Assembly (NCBI GenBank): GCA_029237695.1
Contig: CM055266.1
Location: forward strand, 107,401,370 to 107,465,369
Reading direction: 5' to 3'
Length of the DNA stretch: 64,000 bases
Origin: Conchocele bisecta
Taxonomy: Eukaryota > Mollusca > Bivalvia > Lucinida > Thyasiridae
The position numbers and the translations under genes were made by a program. A model generated the notes under the pieces. That model saw only the letters and a list, made by a program, of their open reading frames with translations, ran no database searches and had not been told where the DNA came from. Below are positions 1-12,889 of the stretch, in pieces; position 1 is the first letter of the stretch; each line of letters opens with the position of its first letter.

Positions 1-54
1 TTAAGGATTATTTGTGTTTGAAATTGGCGGTCATGATAATTTCTTTTTTTTATT

Positions 55-70
55 TGGTGGGGGGGGGGGG

Positions 71-137
<67 letters not shown>
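55..137. repeat. poly-G tract
   Basis: An almost uninterrupted run of about 80 G with a single A near its start. Such tracts are prone to slippage and to assembly error, so the length should not be trusted. The glycine ORF crossing it is an artefact. Confidence 0.95.
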
Positions 138-138
<1 letters not shown>

Positions 139-185
139 GTTTATTTGGATGGGGGGCGTTAATTCGAGGTTATACGGTATGTATG

Positions 186-735
186 TGACGTTGACCTCGA
201 GATCAGCGGGGATTTGTCACAGATATGTTAAATATTAAGAATTTTCAATGATAGAAATAGAAGTTATAACATATTTCTCTGATGTTAAGTTAAGAGACTA
301 AGTATGTGTGACCTTGACTTTGGGATCAGCGGGGGTTGGACAGTCGTAGATTTGTCACAGCATGATAGTACAACCTTAGAGGAATGCACAAGTGAAATAA
401 TAAGAATTTTCAATGAAGGAAATAGAAGTTATAACTTATTTCTCTGATGTTAAGTTTTGTAAAGAGACTAAGTATTTGACCTTGACATTGGGATCAGCGG
501 GGGTTGGACGGTCATGGATTTGGCACAGCATGGTATTAGAGCCTTACAGGAATACATGTGTGAAATATTAAGAATTTTAGATGAAGGAAATAGAAGTTAG
601 AACAATATTTCTCTGATGTTAAGTTTTGTAAAGAGACTAAGTATTTGACCTTGACCTTGGGATCAGCGGGGGTTGGACGGTCGTGGATTTGGAAATAGAA
701 GTTATAACAATATTGCTCTGATGTTAAGTTTACGG
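186..735 (+). repeat. tandem satellite, unit about 170 bp
   Basis: The phrase GGGATCAGCGGGGGTTGGAC recurs at about 322, 489 and 659, with a diverged copy near 201. Each is followed by the same block (gaaggaaatagaagttataa, then ttctctgatgttaagtt). Spacings are about 123, 168 and 170 bp, and the last copy is internally shortened. This is a short array of a ~170-bp repeat with one truncated unit at each end. Confidence 0.85.
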
Positions 736-1780
736 ACGCACGGAGGGACGCACGGACGAACTTACATTTCGGACCTTAGGGGGTACTTGCTATATAAAAG
801 ATCAAAGGAAATACCCCGTAAGACACAATAGGCTTACGGGGTACGGAATAAGTTCCATTGTATTCTATTGTCTTAGGCCACGCCTCCTACCCCATAAGTA
901 CCCTAATGTGTGCCCGGACGGACGCACGGACGGACAACCTGACTCCAGTATACCCTCCACAACTCGTTGCGAGGGGTATAATAATACAGACATATACATA
1001 CATACACATGGTATACACAAGTGTGCTTAGTATATATATTGATAGTTTAGTACACGTATGCCAAATGCATCTAAAGTCGACATTTGGACAGGTAAACATG
1101 TGTGCTAGCTGTTCTAATCATAACTCTACTGTCATAAAAGGTGCGCAAGCTTGGGTGTGGCTAAGTGGTCTGTGCAATATACATATAACACAATTACCAG
1201 CACTAGTGAATCTACAAGTTCTATATGGATCATATGTATGCATAGTAACCTTCTTTAACACATGGCAAGTTTGACTCATAAACCTAATGAGCAACCGCTG
1301 TAAAATAAGGCGGTCATCGGGAAGAAAAGTATCTCTTCCATCACATAGTAGGTTGATGACACTGGGTGCTTAACCATCAATCGGAGGAAGCCTTTGATGC
1401 AGCTTGATAAAGATCCATGGATAACATTCCACTAGATACTTGAATGCAATAACCCAATGTATTTCCATAACCTGTTGATGCCGTCGACAGAGCAGTAGCC
1501 GAATGTGTAACAGTTCGGTCTAACATTCCACTAAAATTGTCAATATTAGGTTAGTGGGTATCGTGGTCTTCGAACGAAATGAAAAGTGAAATGATTTCTG
1601 AGTAGAAGCTAAAACGACTACCACAACATCATACTAAACTATATGTGAATGTGTGTGTGTTGTGAAAGGACGGAATTTAAAACTAAATCAAATGTAAATT
1701 ATTACAGTTGTAGACTGAAATGAAAAGCAGATATTAACACAATTATTAAGGATATTATTCGAAAACGAACATGTTGATAT
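736..1780. other. no gene recognised; short repeats only
   Basis: The segment begins with GGACGCACGG-type short repeats (about 733-760 and again 913-940). A 138-codon open frame at 858-1274 has no recognisable motif and its composition follows the simple repeats, so it is not called. A GT microsatellite lies near 1650. Confidence 0.5.
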
Positions 1781-1814
1781 AAAGTGGAATACGTTACATA
1801 TGGTGTTGAATTTA

Positions 1815-1895
1815 TTTTATTTTATTTGTTTAACGGCCTGCCAACAGCTAAGGTAATTTTAGACCGGGATAATGTATGTGAATCCCATATTTCAC
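1815..1895 (+). repeat. dispersed repeat, copy 1 (AACAGCTAAGGT family)
   Basis: Carries TTTAACGGC, then CAACAGCTAAGGTAATTT, then AATCCCATA. The same order appears at 3778-3850 and, more diverged, at 23083-23145 and 30341-30400. It behaves as an interspersed SINE-like repeat. No tRNA promoter boxes were found in this copy. Confidence 0.5.
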
Positions 1896-2339
1896 CAGTA
1901 TTCACCACTTTTGTAAAAGTAGAGTGGTGTGAAAAGGTATACCAGTCTAAATTTAAATATCAAGAAAAATGTAACCAACATACAATTCATGCCGTATGCA
2001 ATTGTATTTCATCAACTATGAGTTAGTAGGGAATACATGTCAGTGCTTTACATGAAACTACACATTACATGTTCAAACGGCAGAAAGGCAGACATATATG
2101 ATTAAAATATAGGACATCAAACAAATATTGCATGGTATACTTAAGACTGTCATACGTATTGTTGACCAACATAGTGGTTATCACAAGAACATGAATGTGT
2201 GTAGACTACAGAAGAAATATGTCATATAACGTATCATGTGGAGAAGCCTTGGCTGTCATGATTAACTATCATATCAATGTCAATATTGCATAGTCAAACA
2301 CATACTTTCCATCATGTTCTGCCAGTTTTCATACATACT

Positions 2340-2800
2340 AATTTTGCTTATTTAAAATACAACGTCAATGTATGCTAAATATGGCGGCCATTTTGAATGT
2401 AAAGCGACAGGCATACATGCTATGTCATACTCATGTGTCTGAAATAATATTTTAATAAATATCGTTCATAACCAGCCACAATCTTGATTAGAACGGTGGC
2501 CATTTTGAAATACAAATCTATATAAACAACAATCTAATTACATAATTTCTTGTTTTTAATTGAAAATAACCCAACATTCTTTTGCTATGGCCGCCATTTG
2601 AATTTTAAAATGGCAGACATCTATGTTATTGAACAAAACTGTTACTATTTCATTATTTTTTTTGTATTTATCCCATAAATAATTTGTCTAATTTGTGGTC
2701 GAAAATATGCTTATTCTCTTGATACAAAGAGTATATGTCTTGAATGGCAGCCGTTTCGAAATTCAAGATGGCTACCACACGTTTCAACGAAAAAAAATGG
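2340..2800. repeat. ATGGCCGCCATTTT-rich repeat segment
   Basis: Short blocks of the type GGCGGCCATTTTGAA or AAAATGGC recur at about 2382, 2499, 2588 and 2750 at roughly 90-160 bp spacing. Similar blocks occur at 4062, 15525, 26190, 28226, 31941-32405 and 61670-61830, so this is a dispersed degenerate repeat. The intervening sequence is AT-rich and non-coding. Confidence 0.55.
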
Positions 2801-3005
2801 TACCATTTTTTTTGGTTTCTTACATTTCAGCCCGTAGTTTACATAAATATAACGGTGAATTACACCTTTCGGCAGCAGTAGTTTACACCACTCTCGTGCT
2901 TACCATATATGGAGAAATAACGTCAGTTCGCACACCTCTTGGTATTATTTTACGCTTGATTATCTTTGTTTTTATACAAAGAATCGTGTATGAAATGTAA
3001 GAAAA

Positions 3006-3169
3006 CGTTTATTTAACCAGGTGAGATGATTCTCTTGAATTAATGCCCTCGTGATTGGGTCCTACGACTAAACAACATCGGTTCGTTACGCACATTCGTT
3101 TGTTTCGCGTAAGGACCCAATCATTCGTGCATTATTTCACGATAATCAGTTCACCTGGTTAAATAAACG
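3006..3169. mobile_element. MITE-like inverted-repeat element
   Basis: The two ends are inverted copies: CGTTTATTTAACCAGGTGA on the left matches TCACCTGGTTAAATAAACG on the right. The similarity continues inward for about 58 bp per arm (for example GATTGGGTCC against GGACCCAATC). The loop is short and there is no ORF. This is the structure of a small non-autonomous DNA transposon or foldback; the superfamily is not identified. Confidence 0.8.
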
Positions 3170-3415
3170 GTATGTAATATATCACGTACTATATCATAAA
3201 AAACACCTTTCCAAAGACTATAGCAAGCATTTCAGCAGGTTCACTTTTTGACACCGAATAAAAACGTGACTTGCAACAAATATCAAGTATAACCAGTTTT
3301 AGTAGCACTATCTTGGAATAACAAAATATAACTTACAGTACCCTCACAAACTCCCACCTGCCGCTCACATATTCTGACAAAGTGTTCTAGAATGCGGTAC
3401 TGGTTCACATGAATA

Positions 3416-3594
3416 CAGTGGAACCTCTCTAAACCGGACGAGGTCCCCAGGGTGTCCGGTTGTAGGAGGTATCACTGTAATTCGGGTACACGAGCCCTGC
3501 AAGAAATGCGCAATCATGAATATCATTAGAGACACATCAGTGAGACATATCTAAATTAAGCACAATGAGATTATCTGGGTGTCTGGTTCCACTG
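3416..3594. mobile_element. pogo/Tigger-like MITE with TA target duplication
   Basis: The element starts CAGTGGAACC and ends GGTTCCACTG, and TA lies directly outside both ends. The left terminus continues TCTCTAAACCGGAC. Terminal inverted repeats of this type with TA duplication are characteristic of Tc1/mariner-pogo family elements (established knowledge). It is 179 bp long and non-coding, so it depended on another element for movement. Confidence 0.8.
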
Positions 3595-3777
3595 TATAAC
3601 ACACTAGGACAAGCAGCCTATGAAGACATGTGCTTACTGTTGACAAATAGTCACCAATCATTGTATAGCCACATCCCCTGAAGTATTATATACCTGTATA
3701 ATAGGTGTGTAATGGTGTGTAATGGTGTGTGTGTGTGTGACCTACCGACAGCTATTTATTGATTAATTTATTGAATT

Positions 3778-3850
3778 GTGTTTAATGGCTTGTCAGTCAA
3801 CAGCTAAGGTAATTTCAGGCAGGTTTAACAGGGTTGAATCCCATACCTTA
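3778..3850 (+). repeat. dispersed repeat, copy 2 (AACAGCTAAGGT family)
   Basis: Shares CAACAGCTAAGGTAATTT and GAATCCCATA with the copy at 1815. A short GT microsatellite (about 3715-3740) lies immediately upstream. Confidence 0.5.
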
Positions 3851-3859
3851 TTATTGAAC

Positions 3860-5630
3860 CAGAGTCACTTAGCCCCACCCACTAAACGTAACATGATTAG
3901 TGCTAATCTCACTATTTTTCATAATAGGTATATAGTGGGTGAGCCAGGATGGGTCACTTATATTACACCATATAACATTTCAAACATACCTACGATCATA
4001 CTTACACAGTAAAATATCCAATAGAAAAACATACTTGGATAACATGTTTTGTTTACCAAAATCCAAGATGGCCGCCAAATATCACGATTTATCATCAATG
4101 TACATCGTGTTATCTAATTAATGGCATTGATCATTTAAAACAAGTAAACAGTATTACACTAAAACAAATGTAACACATACTTGGATAAATGCCTATTTTA
4201 CCAAATTCTAAGATGGTCGCCGCCATAAGTTCACATAGTACCGAAACAATTTATTAGTATGGGGTATTTAATATTGGATTACGGTTACCGTAATGTATAT
4301 TTTTCTGTTGTGACACGGTTTATAATTGAGAAATTATTATAATATACCTGAGTAAGTACGACCTTTGTATGAAACAGACATAGCCACTTTGTTACTTTGG
4401 TTTTGGTATATTTTAATTCCCAAAGCAGTAATGTTACGCAGGGATAGTGAACTATTTCAAATTATACAATTACATGCTCTTCATATTAATATTTCTGAGC
4501 GTCAACCTATACGTTTGGCGATATGTTATCCAGTATATTGACTTCATTAAATCAGTAAAACAGTAAACGTTGTTATAACCCACTGGCATAGAACTATTAC
4601 AGATATAGCTTCATACTCACTTAAGTGTTCTAAAACTACTCTACTCTATCAGACCCTTTTCTATTTTCACTGAGTGCATTTCAAAAACACGATGTTAACA
4701 GCATACGTGTATCGCATGCCAATACGAATATCATAAACAATTGTACTGCTACATGTTCATTATAAGCTGTCTGTGAAGCTCATTTTAATACTGCAATACT
4801 TATATTATTTAATCACTAGTCATGATATTATTTACACCAGTCGATTATAATCTTCCGATATATATGTATATGGGCCGCTCTGTGAGAACCAGCCTTAATG
4901 ACAACATTTTCAATTTGCACTTTTTTACATGTTTTGATGCGGACACCTTTCAAAAACAATATGCTGAAAATAAAATGCAAATATGTTTCATAGTTTTTGT
5001 TTTATCTCACTTTTTGTAGCACCATGTGAATCACGCAATAAAAAAAATAACGTCATCGAGAAAATGACGTTATTGAAACGCTGACGTTTGTACAATGCAA
5101 CACAACAGCCTACAGTAGAAATGCATGTTCATAGACTCATTGACTGTGCTTGCTGTAAACTATATTTGCTGATAAGTTGCACAAAATTGATCTACAAGTG
5201 TTAGTATGTATACTATCAAACATTGAACTATGATATGTACATGTAGTGAACAAACCAAACGCACCACTATCACTGTTAAATCTATAATTAGCCGACATGT
5301 GACTTCGTAATTTGCTACTATCGCCAACTATCACAGATTATGCATATACGTGTACCGTCAGAAAGATACATTATTTGAGAACTTAGTTCATAATTGACGT
5401 TATTTACGTAACAGTTAATTGTGACGTCATGTATTGATGTAGACATTACGACACTCACCAAAGATCAAACACAAACAATTAAACGACATTCCTGGTACTT
5501 GAAATTGAAAAAATCTGTGATTGAAACAAATGCACTATTTTCTGTAGAAATGAATGACCTGAATTTGGTTAGAATTTGGATAGGCCTATGGCTGCACATA
5601 TCGATGACTTCAGCGCCCGATGGTGTCTAG
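3860..5630. other. no gene recognised; AT-rich intergenic or intronic DNA
   Basis: Two ATGGCCGCC-type blocks (4062 and 4209) and a short perfect hairpin with the arms AATAACGTCAT and ATGACGTTATT (5046-5075) are the only structures seen. The short open frames (60-70 codons) carry no recognisable motif. Confidence 0.5.
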
Positions 5631-6323
5631 AGGGTATTCGGACACCCCCGGCGAGTTTTAAACAATTAAAAATCGACTGTCCATACCCGACTCTCGGAAT
5701 GAAATTTACATCTCAGAAAGCGGGTGGAACGTTTTCCTGTGTAGCCAATATGACTGACGGACGGTCTTGTGTACATGTACCTCGTAATAGCAGGTAGGAG
5801 GTCTATGGGGAAATCCTGCGCTGACCCCCACTCCCTCGGTTGCCCAACGCCGCGCCACTGCCCCCACACCGGGAGGGCAGATATTGTTAGGTGTGTCCGC
5901 TTAAAAAATTTATTGTGTGGGCTACCCGTCTCGATCCTGTCTATGAATTTACTGCCGGTACTGATTTTTTTATATAATTTTCTTCAAATTTTATCAACCG
6001 TACTTTTTAGATTCCTTCATATATTTTTATTTATTTGCGTGACTGATGCCCGCGCGACAGCATGCGTATTTATTTAGTGAGTGGAATGTATAGTTGTTAA
6101 AATCAAAAGTTGCCAACAGAACATTCAGGGCAAAATTATCTATTACTGTGTATTTTTAAACATTTGTTAAATGTGTGTGGGTTTGAATTTTTGATAATGG
6201 GTTTACCATTTGAAAACAAATATATATACATAAACCTGTCAATGTCGGGAATATGTGTCGATGTGACATACATGATTGTATAATTGTTAAAAATACCTGC
6301 AGTAAGCATAATAGTACTGGTGC

Positions 6324-7020
6324 ATGTCATACAGCTCGGTGGTACAAAGTAGGCCAGAGGCTCCAATTACAGCTCAGTCAACAATTCGCTGCGATAATAT
6401 GCCCAATCCCACCATCTTTCCCCCCGAGTGTCCCCCGTCCATAAATACAACCGGGAATTCCCAGCAAGTGACACGTGACATAAACTATACTCAGTCAGAG
6501 CAGGGAACCGCGCCGAACACGCCGGGTACCAACGATACCGCCCCTTCGCGTACACAGATGGAAGCTCTACAATTGACCACGCCCAAAGTTGTCACTGAAC
6601 GCATGCGCACTCCCACACGACAGTCATCGCGCGTACAAAGTGAGAAAACCGCCTCTACAACAGTCGCCCCTACAACTGTTGATTCCACACATACCGCAGT
6701 ACTGAGTGAACACGCTACCCCAATCATACAACCTTCAATTTTCCGATCGTCTGCCCCATCCAACGTCCCGAAAGCCACTGGTATCTTCTGAGGTTCTACC
6801 ACCAAGTATACCACCAGTACACAATATCCGTAATTCTCGTGAGACGACCAGACGTACCCGCTCACCGACACGGAAGACGGACAATCGGCCTCAGTCGTCT
6901 GCACGTGCTACTCGTGGACAAACCCGACCTAGTAATCGCGCTCAAGGGTCAGACAGCTTTGACACTCGGCGTAACATACCGGTAGACAGTGACAATTCGT
7001 CGGCGGAACGTGATAGTTAG
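6324..7020 (+). pseudogene. LINE ORF1, proline/threonine/arginine-rich, frameshifted
   Basis: Two overlapping frames join here: 6324-6791 and 6706-7020. Together they give a low-complexity protein rich in Pro, Thr, Ser and Arg, with RTRSPTRKT-like basic stretches towards the C-terminus. No RNA-recognition motif and no zinc knuckle could be seen, so its role as an RNA-binding ORF1 protein is inferred from position alone, directly upstream of the endonuclease ORF. The frame change within 6706-6790 breaks the reading frame. The composition (GC-richer, basic, disordered) differs from the AT-rich ORF2. Confidence 0.55.
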
Positions 7021-7029
7021 GATGAGGGG

Positions 7030-10000
7030 GTGAAGGGAACATTACATTTTACTTTATTAAATATTCAAGGGCTCGTTACAAGAAGAGTAAATAAATTGCA
7101 ATCAAATGAACTAATCGAGTTATTCGGTAATTCACATGTGGTAATGATGACTGAAACATGGGCAAATAATCTCACAAATTTACACATACTTGGGTTTACA
7201 TATTATAACTTAAATAGACATGAACGGAAAGCTGGCAGTAAACGTGACTCCGGTGGTATTATTGTTTATATTCAAAATTCACTTATTTCGTCCTCATCTA
7301 ATATAATGTATAAGAAAGATGGAGATGACATTTTATGGCTCAAACTAAATGGCAACTTGTTAAATTCTGAACATGATTTTTATCTATGCTTATGTTATGT
7401 ATTACCCGCAGGTACTAGTCGTCAAACCATGGTAGAGTCAAATATATTTGACCGCATATTAGACACAATGGTCGAATTAGACCGTATAACTAATAATAAA
7501 TGCCGCTTCCTAATTTGTGGTGATTTTAACGCCCGCACTGCTACGGAGGCTGACTTTGTGTTAGATGATACAGCTGAACACATAAGTGTACTACCCGAAG
7601 ATTATGTACCCGACACCTTTATTCCACGTTTTTCAAGAGATATAGTTAGACCAAATGATAATGGAAATTCCCTTTTGTCTTTTTGCAAACAAACGGGACT
7701 ACGTATTATGAATGGTCGTGTTGGTAGTGATGCTGGCATCGGGGAGTACACGTATGTTGGACGCAACGGTAGAAGTTTGATTGATTATATTATAGGTCCC
7801 AATGATATGTTTAGTCAAATAAAAAAAATAATATTTTGAGGTAAAAAGTCCAAATATTTTATCTGACCATTGTGCTATACAATTTTCTTTACAAAGTAGT
7901 AATGTAGACATGGACAGTGATTATGAGAACGAACAGTACTTACACATAAATGCAAAATATGTATGGAATTATGATTATGTAAATGGTTACAGACAGAAAT
8001 TAATTTCTGCTGATATATCAGATAAATTACATGATACCAATATTCGTTTACAACATTGCCAAAATTCTGCAGAAATTGACATATGTTTAGACAATATTGG
8101 TGACATTTTTGAGAATGCATGTTCCGACTTTAAACGAACATTACACAAAACATCAAATGATGTGAGTAAATGTGATAGAGGAAATAATAATAATACATGG
8201 TTTGATAACGAGTGTGATAATAAAAGAATAATGTTTTATCAAAAATTAAACACATATCGTGCTAGTCAATCTGATGCAGATAGAATTGAAATGATAAAAG
8301 CACGATCAGAATATAAATATTCTATTAGGACATGTAAGTATCGACAAGATAAACATAATACTATGAAATTAGAAAGCGCGCGTTTAAAGAATGCAAAATT
8401 ATATTGGACAATGTTAAAAGAATCGACAGGGATAAATTCACCAACGATTCCTTTAAGTGCCTTCGCTACATATTTTAAAGCAGTAAATAATCCAGAGGAT
8501 CCGTTTTTTCAACCGGATGAAGATGTTTTATTTTTAATGAAAGGTTTCAAAATAATGAATTACATATAATGTTTGCCGAGCTTGATACCGACATAACAAG
8601 TTCTGAGATAATATTAGCTGTCAAACAACTAAAGACGGGTCGCAGTGGAGGTCCAGATTTACTATTGAACGAATTCTTTGTATATGGTGGGCAGGCATTG
8701 CTCCCGGTCTTGACCACATTATTTAATACAATTTTTAATAACGGATATTTTCCAACTTCCTGGTCTGAAGGACATATTATTCCGTTGCATAAAAAGGGTA
8801 ATATAAATGAAGTTGACAATTATCGAGGAATCACACTGTTGAGTACATTGGGCAAATTGTTTACCAGAATTTTGAATAATAGACTATCATCATGGGCTGA
8901 AAATTATATATTTACATAGAAGCACAAGCGGGGTTTCGTAAAGAAATGGGAACACGTGATAATATATTTGTACTTCATGGTTTAATAACCCACATGCTAA
9001 ATACGGGGAAGAAGCTATATTGCGCTTTTGTAGATTTCTCTAAAGCTTTTGATTACGTAGTTCGGGACAAATTATGGCTGACACATATAAAGATAGGTGT
9101 TAGAGGTAAAATGTTACACATTATTAAATCAATGTACTGCAATGTGAAATCACGGGTTAAGGGCAAAAATATGCTAAGTGATGAATTTTCTTGTTTACTG
9201 GGCGTGCGTCAGGGTGATTGTTTATCGCCATTTTTGTTTAGTATGTGCATTAATGATATGGAAATAGAATTTGAAGCAAACGGTATTAGCTGGAATAGAC
9301 ATAGGTATGTTAAAGTTATTTATTTTATTATACGCAGATGATATAGTAATTTGTGCAGACTCCGAGAATGAAATGCAACATGCTCTCAATTTTCTTTCAG
9401 AGTACTGCCACAAATGGAAGTTGAAAGTTAATACAACAAAAACCAAGATAGTAATTTTTCGTAAAGGTGGCATGCTTCCTAGAAATTTACATTTTTACTT
9501 CAATGGAAGTGAAATAGAAATTGTTACAAAATTTACGTATTTAGGTATTGTTTTTACACCCGGTGGTTCCTTTAAGGAAACACAGTCTCTTCTTGCTGGA
9601 CAGGCACAAAGGGCTATTTTTAAACTAAATTCATACCTATATAAATTCACAGACATTACACCTTTGCATAGATTACAACTGTTCGATAAACTTATAAGTC
9701 CGATATTGAGTTATGGATCAGAAATATGGGGCTTGTTGCAGGAGAGCAAATTGTAAAAAAAAAAGTACACTTACAATTTGCAAATCCTTATTAGGCGTAA
9801 AGAAAAGTACACAAAATGATTTTATATATGGGGAACTTGGCCGTACACCACTTATTATAGCAAGACATATACATATAATTAAAATACTGGTTTAAAATCA
9901 TTGAAAAAGCCGACAAATAAGAATAGAAAACAAATTTATAATATGATGTTAACCGATATTATTGACTTGCCTACCAAAAGTAACTGGGCTTCTTTAGTAA

Positions 10001-10533
10001 GAGCTTTATTATCAAACTACGGGTTTTATCATGTCTGGTTAAACCAAGGAGTCGGCAATGTACATGCATTTCTTTCTACCTTTAAGCAACGTGTATCCGA
10101 TATTTTTGTTCAGCAATGGCAATCCAGAATAAACGACTCAAGTAGAGCATTATTTTACAAAAACGTTTGTGAGTTTAAACTGCAGTACTATTTAAAAGAT
10201 ATAACAGTTGTGAAGTTCAGGACTGCTTTTGCTCGACTTAAGGTATCATCGCATCGATTGGCGATTGAATCCGGTAGATGGAATGGAATTCAAGTTGAAA
10301 ATAGAAAATGCGAAGTATGTGCCAGATTAGAAGATGAATACCACTTTATATTAGAATGTGTCATGTATGCAGAAATCAGGAAAAAATATATACGTATGTA
10401 TTACAGACACAGACCTAATATGGTAAAATTTTTAGAATTGATAAAGTCCGAAAATTCTGAAATAGTGCGAAATTTAGGAATGTATATTTATAAAGCTTTT
10501 GAAATAAGGAACGCTAATCTGTATAACCATTAG
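7030..10533 (+). pseudogene. LINE ORF2: APE endonuclease + reverse transcriptase, six frame changes
   Basis: The endonuclease shows LLNIQGL, MMTETW, CGDFNA, LIDYIIG and SDHCAI, which are the usual APE catalytic blocks. The reverse transcriptase shows FVDFSKAFD (motif A), GVRQGDCLSPF (motif B) and YADDIVICAD (motif C, catalytic Asp pair). A C-terminal C-x2-C-x7-H-x4-C motif (CEVC...H...C) lies at about 10308-10355. The frame moves through 7030-7839, 7910-8569, 8569-8919, 8946-9341, 9271-9756, 9713-9895 and 9901-10533, so the frame changes six times. Several breaks sit in A-runs (near 7825 and 9757). All catalytic motifs remain intact, so either decay is recent or some breaks are homopolymer sequencing errors. 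Confidence 0.85.
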
Positions 10534-10989
10534 TATGTTGCCGTCTCCAATATCTTCAGCAATACAGAACCGATACAGTAAGTGGTCTTCATGTATTCAA
10601 ACTGGGACATATATGTATATATATGTACCTAAGTTTAAAGTAGAAATATTACTATGTTCATACCTATTAAACAGGACAGTAACATAATTCTCACACAGCT
10701 AGTACATATTCGTATACGCTCATGTTGTAGTATGTCTGTCTTTTGAATATTCCATTCGAAAGCCCGAACTAGTACATCATAGCAGCATAATACGCAATAC
10801 AACCGAACTAGTAAGTGAAACAACATACTATTTATTTTCCAGTAAATGAGAATCAAACATGTAACTATAAAGCTGAGTGAGATAGTTCCTATCATGTCTG
10901 CTGTCTTGTTAAACACACTTGTATACTGTATTTTGTCTTGCTTCATGGGCCATATGGCTTAAAGCTATTGTTAATAAACATAATTTATT

Positions 10990-11280
10990 TCTGTATACAC
11001 TCTATCCTCTCGTCGGGAATAATTAATTTGAACACGAAATTTGCAATTTAATTGTGTTGCGTTTCAGAAAATGTACATTCAACGCCTTTGTAAACAAAGA
11101 AATGAGTGGCCAACAAAGCCATGCTAAAAAGCACCGTGGCGTACGCGTACATGTATTTTGAATTAATTTCTGCACACTGTAAAATCAAGTCAGTGATTTA
11201 CACACTTAATTTGTACCGACCACACAATTGCGAAATGTGTTTGAAGCGTCTCGTTTGAATTTAGACGCGAAGAATTTGTG
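10990..11280. other. no feature recognised
   Basis: AT-rich sequence between the LINE 3' end and the next small element; nothing coding or repetitive was identified. Confidence 0.4.
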
Positions 11281-11284
11281 TATT

Positions 11285-11578
11285 CCAGGGCGGATTCACG
11301 TAGGGGAAAACCCGGCGCGCGCCCCCCTAAAATTTGGCCAGCAAAGATATGTTTGCTCTAAAATTCGCTATAACGCAGCAAAATGGGGTGTATATATCAA
11401 AATTATTCCGGAGGGCAAACCGCCGGACCCATCTAGCAGTCTCCCGAGCTCCGCTTGGTCGACGAACAAACGGTGCTAGTTCGACCATATAGTAAACTAT
11501 TTCAATTAATAAGTCCCGCCCCGCCCCCCCCCCCCCCCCCCCCCCCCCCCAACCTGAAATCCTGGATCCGCTCATGGT
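11285..11578. mobile_element. MITE-like repeat with poly-C tract
   Basis: The left end CCAGGGCGGATTCA and the right end GGATCCGCTCATGG are imperfect inverted copies. Near the right end is a run of 27 C (11524-11550) in CCCGCCCC context. The interior is GC-richer than its surroundings and non-coding. The poly-C length is probably unstable or misassembled. Confidence 0.5.
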
Positions 11579-11967
11579 ATTTGCTTTATATTATTTACAC
11601 GCCTCCGAGTAGAATGTCCCTTTGATAAAAAACAATAAAGCACGCAGACATACAGTGTTTAGTAGTAAGTAAATTAACAACGATCTAAAGTAGGACTTCT
11701 TAAATTTGTAAATGTTGGAAACCTGTGCATCTGAGCAGCCTGATCAGGATCTGAACTGATACAAATACTAGTAAAATATATTCCATACATTCATATAACC
11801 ATATTTACAAGTGGTCAATTAAAATAATAGTTAACAGTTATCAAGCGGCAATCGTACGGATGATGCAATGTGATATTTTTGAAAGTCGCTAAAAATTACG
11901 TGAGATTAGAAGGTACATGCAAGTGGTTTCAGATACAGATACAAATCAGTCGGCTACGTCTGACTCT
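11579..11967. other. no feature recognised
   Basis: AT-rich, no supportable ORF or repeat structure. Confidence 0.4.
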
Positions 11968-12147
11968 GGGGCTCGTTTCACTAAACTTCGTACGACTAAG
12001 TACAAAATTAATTCCTGTTAACAATTATTAGATTTACATTTATTGAGCAGCCTATGCTCAATAAATGTAAATCCATCAATTGAAATTTCCAGACGATTTG
12101 CACTTACGAACATTTTAGTCGTACGACGTTTAGTGAAACGGGCCCCC
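11968..12147. mobile_element. MITE, GTTTCACTAAAC family, complete copy
   Basis: The left end GGGGCTCGTTTCACTAAACT and the right end TTTAGTGAAACGGGCCCC are inverted copies, and the homology continues inward through CGTACGACTAA against TTAGTCGTACG. The 180-bp interior is AT-rich and carries a small hairpin (TTGAGCAGCCTATGCTCAA). A partial second copy lies at 16600-16740. Confidence 0.8.
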
Positions 12148-12885
12148 GGTGGCTACAATTATGTTCGCACTAAATATGCCTGTGACACAATACCAACACA
12201 CTAAATACTAAATAATAAAACATGTTTGGCCAAGTGTCTACATGATGCGATATGCCAGGAGCCGCGTAATTAGCACTACCATCATGTTTATCTGTGATAC
12301 GATTATTTTTCTGACAATTTCCAAATTGTATTTTATGTTGAATTTCGAAACATTGGACGGTGAACCAGTAAATCAAATGAATTAAGACCTATGCCCAGTA
12401 CTATCCGTTGATAATTTTATCCAGAATACGTGTCACAGTTAATGAGCCAACTGTTTATATTTTCTTTAATAAAAGTAACGGGGCGGGCACACTTTCACTT
12501 TCTAAGTTGATATTTTACATTGCGCATGTTCATTTCCCCGTGAGTTTTAAATTTGCGACAAAAAGTTCAGAAAGTATTGCCAAATTGAATACGAATTAAA
12601 TCATTTTCCATAGTACGACATCTGTAAACAAAGACCTTTTCATAAATATGATCATGCAATATGTAGACACATACGTAGACACATAATTAAGTCATGAATA
12701 CATGAATGCAGATTTACCCGAGTGTGTCTACATATTTCGAAAATCGCTTGTCACATACAAATGAAAGTTAGCGTTACTCAGCAAAACGCGTAATGCAATC
12801 TAATCCATAAATAAATCCCAAAATCGGAACTGGGTTTGTACAGCGTGTACGGTTCCGTCTTAGACGGCCGAAAACACCCGACCCC
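12148..12885. other. no gene recognised
   Basis: AT-rich; open frames of 60-70 codons carry no motif. Near 12660-12690 the phrase acacatacgtagacacata is a local duplication. Confidence 0.4.
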
Positions 12886-12889
12886 GCTA

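Larger units (their letters stand above)
5640..10980 (+). mobile_element. non-LTR retrotransposon (LINE), APE-type, near full length, decayed
   Basis: The element has a GC-richer 5' leader (about 5640-6320), a first ORF (6324-7020), a second ORF with endonuclease, reverse transcriptase and a C-terminal CCHC motif (7030-10533), and an AT-rich 3' UTR. The 3' end appears to fall near 10980, after TTAATAAACATAA. Both outer boundaries are estimates because no target duplication was found. It belongs among the APE-containing LINEs (CR1/Jockey/I-like group); the exact clade was not resolved. Confidence 0.85.

Noticed and set aside
858..1274. 138-codon ORF on the + strand with an overlapping minus-strand ORF
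   Set aside because: No motif, composition driven by GGACGCACGG-type repeats, and no splice or promoter context.
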